Position numbers and translations under genes: made by a program. From Oscillospiraceae bacterium (GTDB lineage: Bacteria > Bacillota > Clostridia > Oscillospirales > Acutalibacteraceae): 12,654 bases of DNA. Below the pieces are notes generated by a model. That model was not told the origin of the DNA. It searched no databases and was given only the letters and a program-made list of their open reading frames with translations. The stretch spans positions 1-12,654 of the forward strand of contig WRDE01000025.1 of NCBI GenBank assembly GCA_009783605.1. Reading direction: 5' to 3'. Shown in pieces: positions 1 to 6,688 of this stretch. Every line of letters begins with the position of its first letter. Within the stretch, counting starts at the first letter, position 1.

Positions 1-2
1 CC

Positions 3-1100
3 GAATCGGCGATCAAAAAGTTAGTCCGGATGGGGGCCGATTTCTATTTCAACGGCCTCAACACCGACCATTATGACAGATATGCCACCTTCTGCACCGA
101 TGTGGTCAACTCCTTCCACACGGTGCAGATGGAGATGGCCATGAGCTCGAACGAGGGCTCGTTAGAGCTGCTGCCGGCAATGCCCGGTTCGCTGCCCACC
201 GGCACCGTCAAGGGGCTGCGGGCCCGCAACCAGATCACGGTGGATGAGATCTCCTGGGATCTCCCCCACCGCCATATTCGGGCCAAAATCACCTCGGCGG
301 TCGACCAGACCATCACCCTGATCCAGCATATGGGCATCAAAACCATCACGGTTACCGGCGCAACGGTGGCGGATTCCGCCTATGGCAGCACCGCCCGGGA
401 GCTGACCCTGAAGGCCGGCCAGACGGCCGTCATCGACCTCTTTACCCCGTCGATTCCGGTATACCAGGATATGGCGCCGGGCAAAACCGCTTCCGCCTCC
501 ACCCAGGAGCTTGACGATACCAGAGCCGAACGCGCTATCGACGGCAACCCCGCCACCCGCTGGGCCTCCGGCACCTATGCCACCGCCTGGATCCAGGTCG
601 ACCTGCACCGTCCGGTCGCCATCGACCGGGTGCGGTTAGTATGGGAATCGGCCTACGCGAAATCCTACTCGATTATGACCTCCATCGACGGGCAGAACTG
701 GGAAACCGTGTATACCACCACCGACGGCAAAGGCGCCACCGAAACCATCCCGTTAGAGAACGCCTTCGGACGGTTCTTACGGATCAACTGCACCGAACGG
801 GTCCAGGTAGACGGCACCTATTGGGGGTACTCCCTGTGGCATCTGATGATTGACCGGCTGGTCGACGACGACGAATACCTGTCGGTCTGGGGCGACGCCA
901 ACTGCAACGGCATATTGGATATCGGCGACGCCCGGGTGGTGCTGCAGGATCTGGTGGGCAAGCAATGGCTGACCGCCCGGGGCGCGGCCTGGGCGGATGT
1001 GGACGGCGACGGCAGCATTACCATTTCCGACGCCCGGCTGATTTTGCAGAAATTGGTGGATAAAATTGATAAATTCCCGGTCGAGCTGGCGGAAGCTTGA
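3..1100 (+). CDS. Dockerin-bearing GH95-like glycoside hydrolase, C-terminal part (5' end outside window)
   Basis: The reading frame is open from the left edge and gives 365 visible residues, so the catalytic centre is missing. Residues about 1-145 resemble the C-terminal region of GH95 alpha-L-fucosidase-type enzymes: LELLPAMP, followed by TGTVKGLRAR and a beta-rich stretch. Residues about 155-285 form an F5/8 type C (CBM32-like) module, with AIDGNPATRWAS, IQVDL and SIDGQNWE as landmarks. Residues about 293-355 form a type I dockerin with two calcium loops (DANCNGILD and DVDGDGSIT), each followed by a DAR helix and LVxK. The likely role is extracellular removal of fucose or a related terminal sugar, with docking to a cohesin. 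The fold assignment of the first part rests on motif recognition and could be another all-alpha (GH65/GH95-like) family. The gene ends just before a shared terminator and converges with the sensor gene. Confidence 0.75.
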   Translation, partial: ESAIKKLVRMGADFYFNGLNTDHYDRYATFCTDVVNSFHTVQMEMAMSSNEGSLELLPAMPGSLPTGTVKGLRARNQITVDEISWDLPHRHIRAKITSAVDQTITLIQHMGIKTITVTGATVADSAYGSTARELTLKAGQTAVIDLFTPSIPVYQDMAPGKTASASTQELDDTRAERAIDGNPATRWASGTYATAWIQVDLHRPVAIDRVRLVWESAYAKSYSIMTSIDGQNWETVYTTTDGKGATETIPLENAFGRFLRINCTERVQVDGTYWGYSLWHLMIDRLVDDDEYLSVWGDANCNGILDIGDARVVLQDLVGKQWLTARGAAWADVDGDGSITISDARLILQKLVDKIDKFPVELAEA

Positions 1101-1128
1101 TTGACAGTTATTTTAATTGCAAATGACA

Positions 1129-1165
1129 AAACACCGGGACAGACTTCGTATCTGCCCCGGTGTTT
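1129..1165. terminator. Bidirectional rho-independent terminator
   Basis: A perfect 10-bp stem (AAACACCGGG at 1129-1138 with CCCGGTGTTT at 1156-1165) is extended inwards by about four pairs after one mismatch. Short T-rich tracts flank it on both strands. It sits between two convergent genes and can end both transcripts. The inner mismatch becomes a G-U pair in the minus-strand RNA. Confidence 0.85.
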
Positions 1166-1177
1166 ACTATATTTTTC

Positions 1178-3115
1178 CTACGGGCTGGTGGCGAACCCGG
1201 ATATCTTCCACGACCCAAAAATTTTTTCCCGCCACACCCATTCGAAACTGACGAACAGACACATCTCGGTCCCGCCGGACTGGGTAAATTCTGTGATCAT
1301 CTCGGTCGTGGTAAACCTCAGCATATACACCTCGTCGCCGTCGGTCCTGACTATCTTTTTAATCGAGACGTCGCTCAGCCTGTTGTCGGGATACCACAGG
1401 AAATAATCATATTCCCTCATGACCGAGATACGGCCAAACGTCTCGCCGTCCCCCGTCTCCACGCATTGCAGAAACAGGTTGCACAGCTCCTCCCGGCTAT
1501 ACTGCGACAGCAGTTTCTCGCCCCTGTCGTCATACCGCTTGCCGGTGTCCCAGACCCTGCCGGGCTGGTAATAGTCTTTGTTGCTCCAATATTCCGGCCC
1601 CTGCTCTCCCGCATAATACTCGGGGCCGCCGCTGATACGGACGATGATTTCGCTGTCAAACGCCGCCAGTTCGCCGGCCACCGGAACGGTTTCCAGCACC
1701 TGTCCCTGCGGGCGGTCACTGCGAACCTGCTCCTTCAACGCGTATAATCCGGCCTCCTCCAGCCGCGCCAGATAGGATTCCGCGTCCTCTCCTTCCTGTA
1801 TCTCCGGCACCGCCGCGCCGGCCGTCATACCATACCCGAACAGGCTCGGCGTCACCGCCGGGACAAGAAATTCGTAATACACCTTTAACCCGCGCTGGTC
1901 CCACTCCTCCTGCGTCATATCGTATGAATAAGCCATATCCGCCCCCTCATCCTCAACATAAAACTTGTAGAAAGGCGCGAAATACCCGACCTCGCCGGAG
2001 CCAATCTCCACCTCGTTTTGCTTATATACGATCTCATAGGCAACGATCTTTTCGGGATCGGTCACGGTAAAGCCGCGGTCCGGCCCGGCGTGCTGCCCGT
2101 TCAGCAGCCGCTCCTTCGCCTGCTCCGGCGTCAGAATCGGGTAATCGCCTGCCGGACGGCTCAGGTCGGCGTTGCGCGCCTGGATCCAGCGCAGCCCGTC
2201 CCGCTCAATGCCGTATTGTATCGGCCGCAGACTGCGGTTGACGATTTGGACCCCCCGGCCGTCATAGGCATAGGTCTGCGGCAGATAGCCTTCCACCCCA
2301 AAGATATATTTGTGGTTGCCGACAACAAACGGCTGCGGCGAACCGGTATCTAACAGTCTGGCGAAACCCTCCTCTGACAGCTTCTGCGCGGCGTAATGAA
2401 ACTTATTCATCTGTCTCGCGATAGAATCCTCCGGCGATACGTCCGCCGCCGGCCAGGGCGGATCGAAATCCATACTGTATCCCCCGCCGCCGCCGCCCCA
2501 GAGGGTGATGGTGATTTCCGGCCGGGCCGGGTCGATACAGGTGACGGACCGGTCGTTGAACATGCCGTCTTCGTATTCCCCGGTTTTGGTATACCCCATC
2601 TTATTGATTACCTGATCTAATATGGCGATCACCTCGTCCCCCGACATCCGGTTGTTGACCATGCCGTCCATATTGCTCGGATAGAGGTTGATATAGACCG
2701 GTAAGGTGTCGGGCGGCGGCTGTTCTTCCATCAGGTCCTTCCCGATAATCATTCTCAGCTGCTCGGGATTTTCCGCCAGCTTATACGATACGTCGTCGAA
2801 AAAATCCCATCCCATCACGGGAAAATATATCTTCTCCAACTCGCCCGACGGCCGCCCGGTATTCATCAGCCACAGCGGCAGCGACAGCAGCACCAATATC
2901 ACCGAAGCGGCGGAGAGCGCTATACCGCGCCAGCGGTTGGAGGGCGGCACCCAGGCCGTCTGCTGGTCCGCCGGCTTCAGCTGGATCACCCGGCGGTTGC
3001 CGGTGTCGGGGATCGCCGGCGTTTCCGCCCGTTCCTTCATCATCCCGATCAGGGTGTTCTTGAACTCCCTGTCCGGGCGGATCTTGTCCAAGGTATTCCG
3101 GTATAAATTACCCAT
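1178..3115 (-). CDS. One-pass membrane protein with extracellular PASTA-like domain; putative anti-sigma/sensor partner of the ECF sigma factor
   Basis: The protein has 645 residues. Residues 1-62 are charged and probably cytoplasmic. A hydrophobic helix spans about 63-84 (GIALSAASVILVLLSLPLW), and the remaining ~560 residues should lie outside the membrane. Residues about 435-497 read as a PASTA-like domain: it starts AVPEI, has an EEAGL helix end, then SDRPQGQVLETVPVAG and IIVRISGG. The rest, including a Gly run at 207-212, matches no family I recognise. The gene overlaps the sigma gene by 8 nt, and a strong AAGGAG (3125-3130) lies 9 nt before the ATG inside the sigma gene, so the two are translationally coupled. 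That position is typical of anti-sigma factors. The N-terminus shows no HxxxCxxC zinc anti-sigma motif, so this role is inferred from context. A PASTA domain suggests binding of muropeptide or beta-lactam-like ligands. Confidence 0.7.
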   Translation of the reverse strand: MGNLYRNTLDKIRPDREFKNTLIGMMKERAETPAIPDTGNRRVIQLKPADQQTAWVPPSNRWRGIALSAASVILVLLSLPLWLMNTGRPSGELEKIYFPVMGWDFFDDVSYKLAENPEQLRMIIGKDLMEEQPPPDTLPVYINLYPSNMDGMVNNRMSGDEVIAILDQVINKMGYTKTGEYEDGMFNDRSVTCIDPARPEITITLWGGGGGGYSMDFDPPWPAADVSPEDSIARQMNKFHYAAQKLSEEGFARLLDTGSPQPFVVGNHKYIFGVEGYLPQTYAYDGRGVQIVNRSLRPIQYGIERDGLRWIQARNADLSRPAGDYPILTPEQAKERLLNGQHAGPDRGFTVTDPEKIVAYEIVYKQNEVEIGSGEVGYFAPFYKFYVEDEGADMAYSYDMTQEEWDQRGLKVYYEFLVPAVTPSLFGYGMTAGAAVPEIQEGEDAESYLARLEEAGLYALKEQVRSDRPQGQVLETVPVAGELAAFDSEIIVRISGGPEYYAGEQGPEYWSNKDYYQPGRVWDTGKRYDDRGEKLLSQYSREELCNLFLQCVETGDGETFGRISVMREYDYFLWYPDNRLSDVSIKKIVRTDGDEVYMLRFTTTEMITEFTQSGGTEMCLFVSFEWVWREKIFGSWKISGFATSP

Positions 3116-3596
3116 AAATAAACTCTCCTTCCGTCAGCCGGTCCCGCAGCAGGCGTTTGCCCCGGGTGAGCCATGAGCTGACCGTATTCGTCTTTTTTCC
3201 CAGCACCTGCGCGATCTCCGGTACCGTGTAACCCTCATAAAAATACAGATATAACGTGTTCCGGTAGTTGGCCGGCATCCTGCGCAGCTCATCCAAAAGC
3301 TCCCGCTCCTCCGGCTCAAAGGGGATAGATTCCCGGTAATCCTCCAAGGGTTCGGTTTTGCGGAACCAGCCTGAGCGCAGCAGATCCCGGCAATAGTTGA
3401 CCGTCACCCGGATCAGCCATGCCCGCAGATGCGCGGGGTCGGCAAACATTGGCTGCGCCATCAGCCTGAGAAACACCTCCTGTGTGACATCCTCGGCGCT
3501 GGCGTGGTTTTTGACATTCTGGAAGGCGATCCGCAGCACCGTCGCTGAATACGCCTCCACCGTCTGCTCAATATATTTTTCAAATTCCGGCTGCAC
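3108..3596 (-). CDS. ECF-type RNA polymerase sigma factor
   Basis: This 162-residue sigma-70 family protein of the extracytoplasmic function group directs RNA polymerase to a small regulon. Region 2 covers about 8-77, with AEDVTQEVFLRLM and LRAWLIRVTVNYCRDLLRS, the usual core-binding and -10-recognition helices. Region 4 covers about 97-152, with the helix-turn-helix VPEIAQVLGKKTNTVSSWLTRG. I chose the GTG at 3594-3596 because GAGGTGA (3602-3608) lies exactly 5 nt upstream. A GTG three codons further up (3603-3605) is inside that ribosome-binding site. The length is normal for the group. The last codons overlap the start of the membrane protein gene, so the two form an operon. I see no clear sigma-A or ECF-type self-promoter upstream. 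Confidence 0.93.
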   Translation of the reverse strand: MQPEFEKYIEQTVEAYSATVLRIAFQNVKNHASAEDVTQEVFLRLMAQPMFADPAHLRAWLIRVTVNYCRDLLRSGWFRKTEPLEDYRESIPFEPEERELLDELRRMPANYRNTLYLYFYEGYTVPEIAQVLGKKTNTVSSWLTRGKRLLRDRLTEGEFIYG

Positions 3597-3601
3597 CTGT
3601 T

Positions 3602-3608
3602 TCACCTC
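3602..3608 (-). promoter_or_regulatory. Ribosome-binding site that fixes the sigma factor start
   Basis: GAGGTGA is complementary to the 16S rRNA tail over 7 nt and is 5 nt from the GTG at 3594-3596. The other in-frame GTG (3603-3605) is part of this site and so is unlikely to be the start. Confidence 0.7.
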
Positions 3609-3673
3609 TCTTATCTGATGATTTTGTTGTAGCTACATAGGGAATACGAATGAGGGGCGGGAAACCGCGCAGA

Positions 3674-3708
3674 ACAATGCAGAATTCATAATGCACAATG
3701 CATAATGA
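3674..3708. repeat. Heptamer-periodic tract, five degenerate units
   Basis: Five consecutive 7-bp units begin at 3674, 3681, 3688, 3695 and 3702. The consensus is AYAATGM; units 1 and 4 are both ACAATGC, units 3 and 5 differ from them by one or two bases, and unit 2 (AGAATTC) is the most diverged. The tract lies in the divergent gap between the sigma factor and phosphoglucomutase genes. Confidence 0.7.
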
Positions 3709-3759
3709 TTGCGGTTATTAGCCGGAGCGGGTTGATTCGGCCTTTATTGGGGGCTGCTT

Positions 3760-3794
3760 CAATTTGCCATTTGCCATTTACAATTTGCAATTTA
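3760..3794. repeat. Heptamer-periodic tract, five CMATTTR units
   Basis: Five 7-bp units begin at 3760, 3767, 3774, 3781 and 3788. The consensus is CMATTTR, for example CAATTTG and CCATTTG. The end of the fourth unit and the start of the fifth supply the TTGCAA used as the -35 box of the phosphoglucomutase promoter. Confidence 0.75.
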
Positions 3795-3813
3795 TCCCCT
3801 TTCGGTGTATACT
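3785..3813 (+). promoter_or_regulatory. Sigma-A type promoter of phosphoglucomutase
   Basis: TTGCAA (3785-3790) is separated by 17 nt from TATACT (3808-3813); the boxes match consensus at 4/6 and 5/6. Transcription would start near 3820, giving a short leader of about 27 nt before the ATG at 3847. Confidence 0.6.
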
Positions 3814-3836
3814 AAAAAAAACAACACACCGAAAGG
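3798..3836. promoter_or_regulatory. Perfect 11-bp inverted repeat over the -10 box and ribosome-binding site
   Basis: CCTTTCGGTGT (3798-3808) and ACACCGAAAGG (3826-3836) are perfect inverted arms 17 nt apart. The first base of the -10 box is in the left arm, and the right arm contains most of the AAAGGA ribosome-binding site. It could be a protein operator, or an RNA hairpin masking the ribosome-binding site if transcription starts further upstream. Confidence 0.55.
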
Positions 3837-3846
3837 ACTTGATAGA

Positions 3847-5604
3847 ATGGATGCGCGTATGCTGGAGCTGTATGACCTGTGGTTGGAAAAAGCCGTTGAC
3901 GACCCCGATCTGGCGGGGGAGTTGGCGGATATCTCCGGGGATGAGGCCGCCATAACTGACCGGTTTTATTGTGAGCTCACCTTTGGCACCGCCGGACTGC
4001 GGGGGGTGATCGGCGCCGGGGCCAACCGGATGAACGTCTACACCGTCCGCAGGGCCACACAGGGATTGGCGGATTACCTCAACGCCGGTACCGCCGCCAA
4101 AGCGGCAGCTATCTCCTACGATTCCCGCCACAAATCCGCCCTGTTCGCCCGGGAAGCCGCCCGGGTACTGGCCGCCAACGGCATCACGGTGTATCTCACC
4201 GACGCCCTCTACCCGACGCCGGTGCTCTCCTTCGCCGTCCGGCACTACCGCTGCGGCGCCGGTATCATGATCACCGCCAGCCATAATCCGGCAGCCTATA
4301 ACGGCTACAAATGCTACGGCGCCGACGGGTGCCAGATGACCGACCAAGCCGCCGGCGCGGTCACCGCCTGTATCGAAAAATTGAATGTTTTTGCGGATAT
4401 CCGGCTGATTGATTTTGACCGGGCGGTCGCCGGCGGGCAGATCCGGATGGTCGGCGAGGAGCTGTTAGAGCCTTATCTCGCCGCGGTCATGGCAACCCAA
4501 ATCGACCCGGATATCTGCAAAAACCAACCGCTGTCGGTGATCTATACCCCCCTCAACGGCACCGGAAACCTGCCGGTCCGCCGGGTACTGGCCGCCGCCG
4601 GCGTCACCGATCTGACGGTGGTGCCGGAACAGGAGGCCCCGGACGGGGATTTCCCCACCTGTCCCTATCCCAACCCCGAGACAAGACAGGTATTCGAGAA
4701 GGGACTGGAGCTGGCGCAAACCATCCAGCCGGATCTGCTGCTGGCCACCGATCCCGACGCCGACCGGGTAGGAGTCGCGGTCCCACGGACCGCAGCGGTC
4801 CCCGGCGACGGCGGATATGAACTGATCGGCGGCAACGAGGCCGGCGCGCTGATGCTCTGGTATATCCTCTCCCGGCGGACTGAGAAAAACGCCAAAAAAA
4901 CCTTGCCGGACCGTCCGGTGATGGTCAAAACCATCGTCACCACCGAGCTGGCCCGCCGGATCGCCGCGCATTTCGGCTGCGAGACCGTTGAGGTGCTGAC
5001 CGGGTTCAAATATATCGGCGAGCAGATCCTGCAATTGGAAACCGCCGGCGAGGCGGAACGCTTCGTCTTCGGCTATGAGGAGAGCTACGGGTATCTCGCC
5101 GGCAGCTATGTCCGGGACAAGGACGCCGTCTCCGCCTGCCTGCTGATCTGCGAGATGGCGGCTTATTACAAGTCCAAAGGCAAATCCCTGTTGGGTGTAC
5201 TGGAAGAGCTGTACGCCAAATTCGGCTATTACCGCCAATCGGTGGTAAACAAGACCTTTGAAGGCGCCGAAGGGATGGCGGCAATGGACCGGCTGATGAC
5301 CCGTCTGCGGACCCGTCTGCGGGAGCAAATGCCGGCCGAGATCGCCGGATACAGGATAACCGGATACTACGATTACCAGACTTCCGAACACACGGATTTG
5401 GAAACCGGCGCAAAGACCGCCCTGACGCTGCCGCAATCCAACGTGCTGCGCTATATTCTCGGCGGCGGCCAGCTGATCATCCGTCCCTCCGGCACCGAGC
5501 CAAAGATCAAAGCCTACGTCACCGCCGTAGGCAAAAACGCCGCCGAAGCGGAGGAGCTGACAGTCAAACTCAGCGCGGCAGCGGAAGGGATTCTTAGTGA
5601 GTAG
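3847..5604 (+). CDS. pgcA: Phospho-sugar mutase, alpha-phosphoglucomutase (PgcA type)
   Basis: This 585-residue cytoplasmic enzyme should interconvert glucose 6-phosphate and glucose 1-phosphate (possibly also mannose phosphates), linking glycolysis to glycogen, UDP-glucose and envelope sugars. All four active-site elements of the alpha-D-phosphohexomutase family are present: the phosphoserine loop TASHNP (Ser145), the metal loop DPDADR (302-307), the sugar-selecting loop GYEESYGY (409-416) and the phosphate-binding RPSGTEPK (546-553). Its length fits the long PgcA branch rather than the ~450-residue GlmM branch. The ATG at 3847 has AAAGGA 9 nt upstream. The GTG at 3805 would extend it by 14 residues but lies before the predicted transcription start and inside the inverted repeat. 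The stop codon is the first three bases of a TAGTGGA heptamer, so the final codons and the intergenic repeat run into each other. Confidence 0.95.
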   Translation: MDARMLELYDLWLEKAVDDPDLAGELADISGDEAAITDRFYCELTFGTAGLRGVIGAGANRMNVYTVRRATQGLADYLNAGTAAKAAAISYDSRHKSALFAREAARVLAANGITVYLTDALYPTPVLSFAVRHYRCGAGIMITASHNPAAYNGYKCYGADGCQMTDQAAGAVTACIEKLNVFADIRLIDFDRAVAGGQIRMVGEELLEPYLAAVMATQIDPDICKNQPLSVIYTPLNGTGNLPVRRVLAAAGVTDLTVVPEQEAPDGDFPTCPYPNPETRQVFEKGLELAQTIQPDLLLATDPDADRVGVAVPRTAAVPGDGGYELIGGNEAGALMLWYILSRRTEKNAKKTLPDRPVMVKTIVTTELARRIAAHFGCETVEVLTGFKYIGEQILQLETAGEAERFVFGYEESYGYLAGSYVRDKDAVSACLLICEMAAYYKSKGKSLLGVLEELYAKFGYYRQSVVNKTFEGAEGMAAMDRLMTRLRTRLREQMPAEIAGYRITGYYDYQTSEHTDLETGAKTALTLPQSNVLRYILGGGQLIIRPSGTEPKIKAYVTAVGKNAAEAEELTVKLSAAAEGILSE

Positions 5605-5643
5605 TGGATAGTTGATAGTGAGTAGTGGATAGTGATTAGTGGG
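5595..5643. repeat. Heptamer-periodic tract, seven TAGTGRN units, starting inside pgcA
   Basis: Seven 7-bp units begin at 5595 and repeat every 7 nt to 5637, for example TAGTGAG and TAGTGGA. Bases 5595-5612 and 5616-5633 are an exact 18-bp direct repeat. The first unit is within the coding sequence and the second contains the TAG stop. Confidence 0.9.
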
Positions 5644-5724
5644 TTGATATCAAACATAAAACAGACAGCGCAGCCGCTGTCTGTTTTAATTTACTAATCA
5701 CTAATCACTATCCACTACTCACTA
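5616..5724. repeat. Perfect 26-bp inverted repeat enclosing a terminator
   Basis: The arms 5616-5641 and 5699-5724 are perfect reverse complements over 26 bp. Both are built from TAGTGRN heptamers; the right arm, read on the minus strand, belongs to a five-unit tract (5690-5724). The interior holds the terminator hairpin at 5658-5687, so the DNA could form a nested cruciform. The element fills nearly the whole gap between the two convergent stop codons. Confidence 0.9.
5658..5687. terminator. Bidirectional rho-independent terminator
   Basis: A perfect 13-bp stem (AAAACAGACAGCG at 5658-5670 with its complement at 5675-5687) has a CAGC loop and T4 ends on both strands. It serves phosphoglucomutase on the plus strand and the degV end of the xylose block on the minus strand. 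Confidence 0.92.
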
Positions 5725-5726
5725 TT

Positions 5727-6584
5727 TTATTCTTTCAGCGCAAAAATAACCCCTACCGTTTCCGGGCCTGCGTGGGCGCAGACTGAGGCTCCTGCCTGGC
5801 AGACGGTGACTTGGGTAAAATCGGCGTTGGCCGCGACCAGATCCCTGACCAACTGCAACCGTTCGGGTTTCATGGTGGAATAGGTGATAAACGCCCGGCG
5901 GTAATCGATATTGGGCATCGACAATTTCTCTTCCACATATTGCTTAAGCACATTCTCCAGCGCCCCGCGGTATTTTTTGCCTACCGTCATCGCGCCGCCG
6001 TTGGCCGGATCCACCTCAATACAGGGTTTCAGCTTCAGCATATTGGCGCCCAGCAGCGCCAGCGCGGAGCAGCGGCCGCCTTTATGCAGAAATTCCAATG
6101 TGTCGATGACGAAACTGGTCTGGACCAGCGGCTTTAGCCGCTCGATCTCTTCCACGATCCGGGCCGCCGGCATCCCGAGCGCGATCAGCTCCGCCGCCCG
6201 GATCACCAACATGGCGATACCGGTGGACAGGTGGCAGGAGTCAATGGCGTAAACACCTTCCAGCTCCGCAGCCGCCATCTTGCACTGCTGGAAACCGATC
6301 GACAGGCCGGAGCCGATGGTGAAATGGATAACCTCATCGCCCAACTCTTTCCGTGCGCGGAGCATCTCGCTGTATTCCTCGCTGTTGATAGCGGTGGTTT
6401 TGGGCAGCATTTTACGTTCATTATAGAACTTGAAGATATCGTCGGCAAAGCAATCGGTGCCATCGCCGTAAGTCACCCCGTCTAACACCACATAACCGGG
6501 TTGGATCAGCACATCGTATTTTTCAGCAAGCTCCCGCGGCAGGTCACAGGTGCTGTCGGCGCTCAGAATGATTTTTTTCGGCAT
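5727..6584 (-). CDS. DegV family fatty-acid-binding protein
   Basis: The 285-residue length is typical of DegV proteins, which bind long-chain fatty acids in a cleft between two domains; some present fatty acids to the FakA kinase for phospholipid synthesis. Family landmarks are ADSTCDLP (9-16), KTTAINSEEY (62-71), the GSGLS turn (91-95), IDTLEFLHKGGR (160-171) and the C-terminal HAGPETVGVIF (271-281). No signal peptide or membrane segment is seen, so the protein is cytoplasmic. GAAGGGG lies 11 nt before the ATG. It follows xylB by 104 nt with no convincing sigma-A promoter, so it may be read through from the xylose genes. The true ligand and any link to xylose use cannot be told from the sequence. 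Its stop codon lies 2 nt from the repeat arm. Confidence 0.93.
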   Translation of the reverse strand: MPKKIILSADSTCDLPRELAEKYDVLIQPGYVVLDGVTYGDGTDCFADDIFKFYNERKMLPKTTAINSEEYSEMLRARKELGDEVIHFTIGSGLSIGFQQCKMAAAELEGVYAIDSCHLSTGIAMLVIRAAELIALGMPAARIVEEIERLKPLVQTSFVIDTLEFLHKGGRCSALALLGANMLKLKPCIEVDPANGGAMTVGKKYRGALENVLKQYVEEKLSMPNIDYRRAFITYSTMKPERLQLVRDLVAANADFTQVTVCQAGASVCAHAGPETVGVIFALKE

Positions 6585-6661
6585 GTTTTTGATATCCCCT
6601 TCTTATATTTATAGGGATAAACCATGCCCGCCCGCGGTAACACTGTCATACCGTACCGCAG

Positions 6662-6676
6662 ACGAACACAGTTCGT
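6662..6676. other. Small hairpin between xylB and degV
   Basis: ACGAAC (6662-6667) and GTTCGT (6671-6676) form a perfect 6-bp stem with a 3-nt loop. There is no T-run after it on the minus strand, so it is more likely an mRNA processing or stability element than a terminator. Its function is unknown. Confidence 0.4.
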
Positions 6677-6688
6677 TTATACTATTGC

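Noticed and set aside
162..608. A minus-strand open frame opposite the GH95-like gene
   Set aside because: Gly- and Ala-rich antisense shadow; the plus strand encodes recognisable modules over the same bases.
3597..3673. ECF-type self-promoter of the sigma gene, and the 10-bp palindrome TGTAGCTACA (3628-3637)
   Set aside because: No GGAAC/CGTC-like pair with proper spacing is visible, and a single 10-bp palindrome is too short to support an operator call.
3805..3846. A GTG start adding 14 residues to phosphoglucomutase
   Set aside because: No ribosome-binding site precedes it, it lies upstream of the predicted transcription start and within the inverted repeat, and the ATG at 3847 is well placed after AAAGGA.
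4465..5436. A 323-codon open frame on the minus strand opposite pgcA
   Set aside because: It mirrors a gene with every phosphohexomutase active-site motif, has low-complexity composition typical of antisense frames in GC-rich DNA, and no recognisable domain.
6585..6688. Independent sigma-A promoter for degV (TATAAA near 6608-6613)
   Set aside because: The sequence 17 nt upstream is CGCGGG, with no resemblance to a -35 box.
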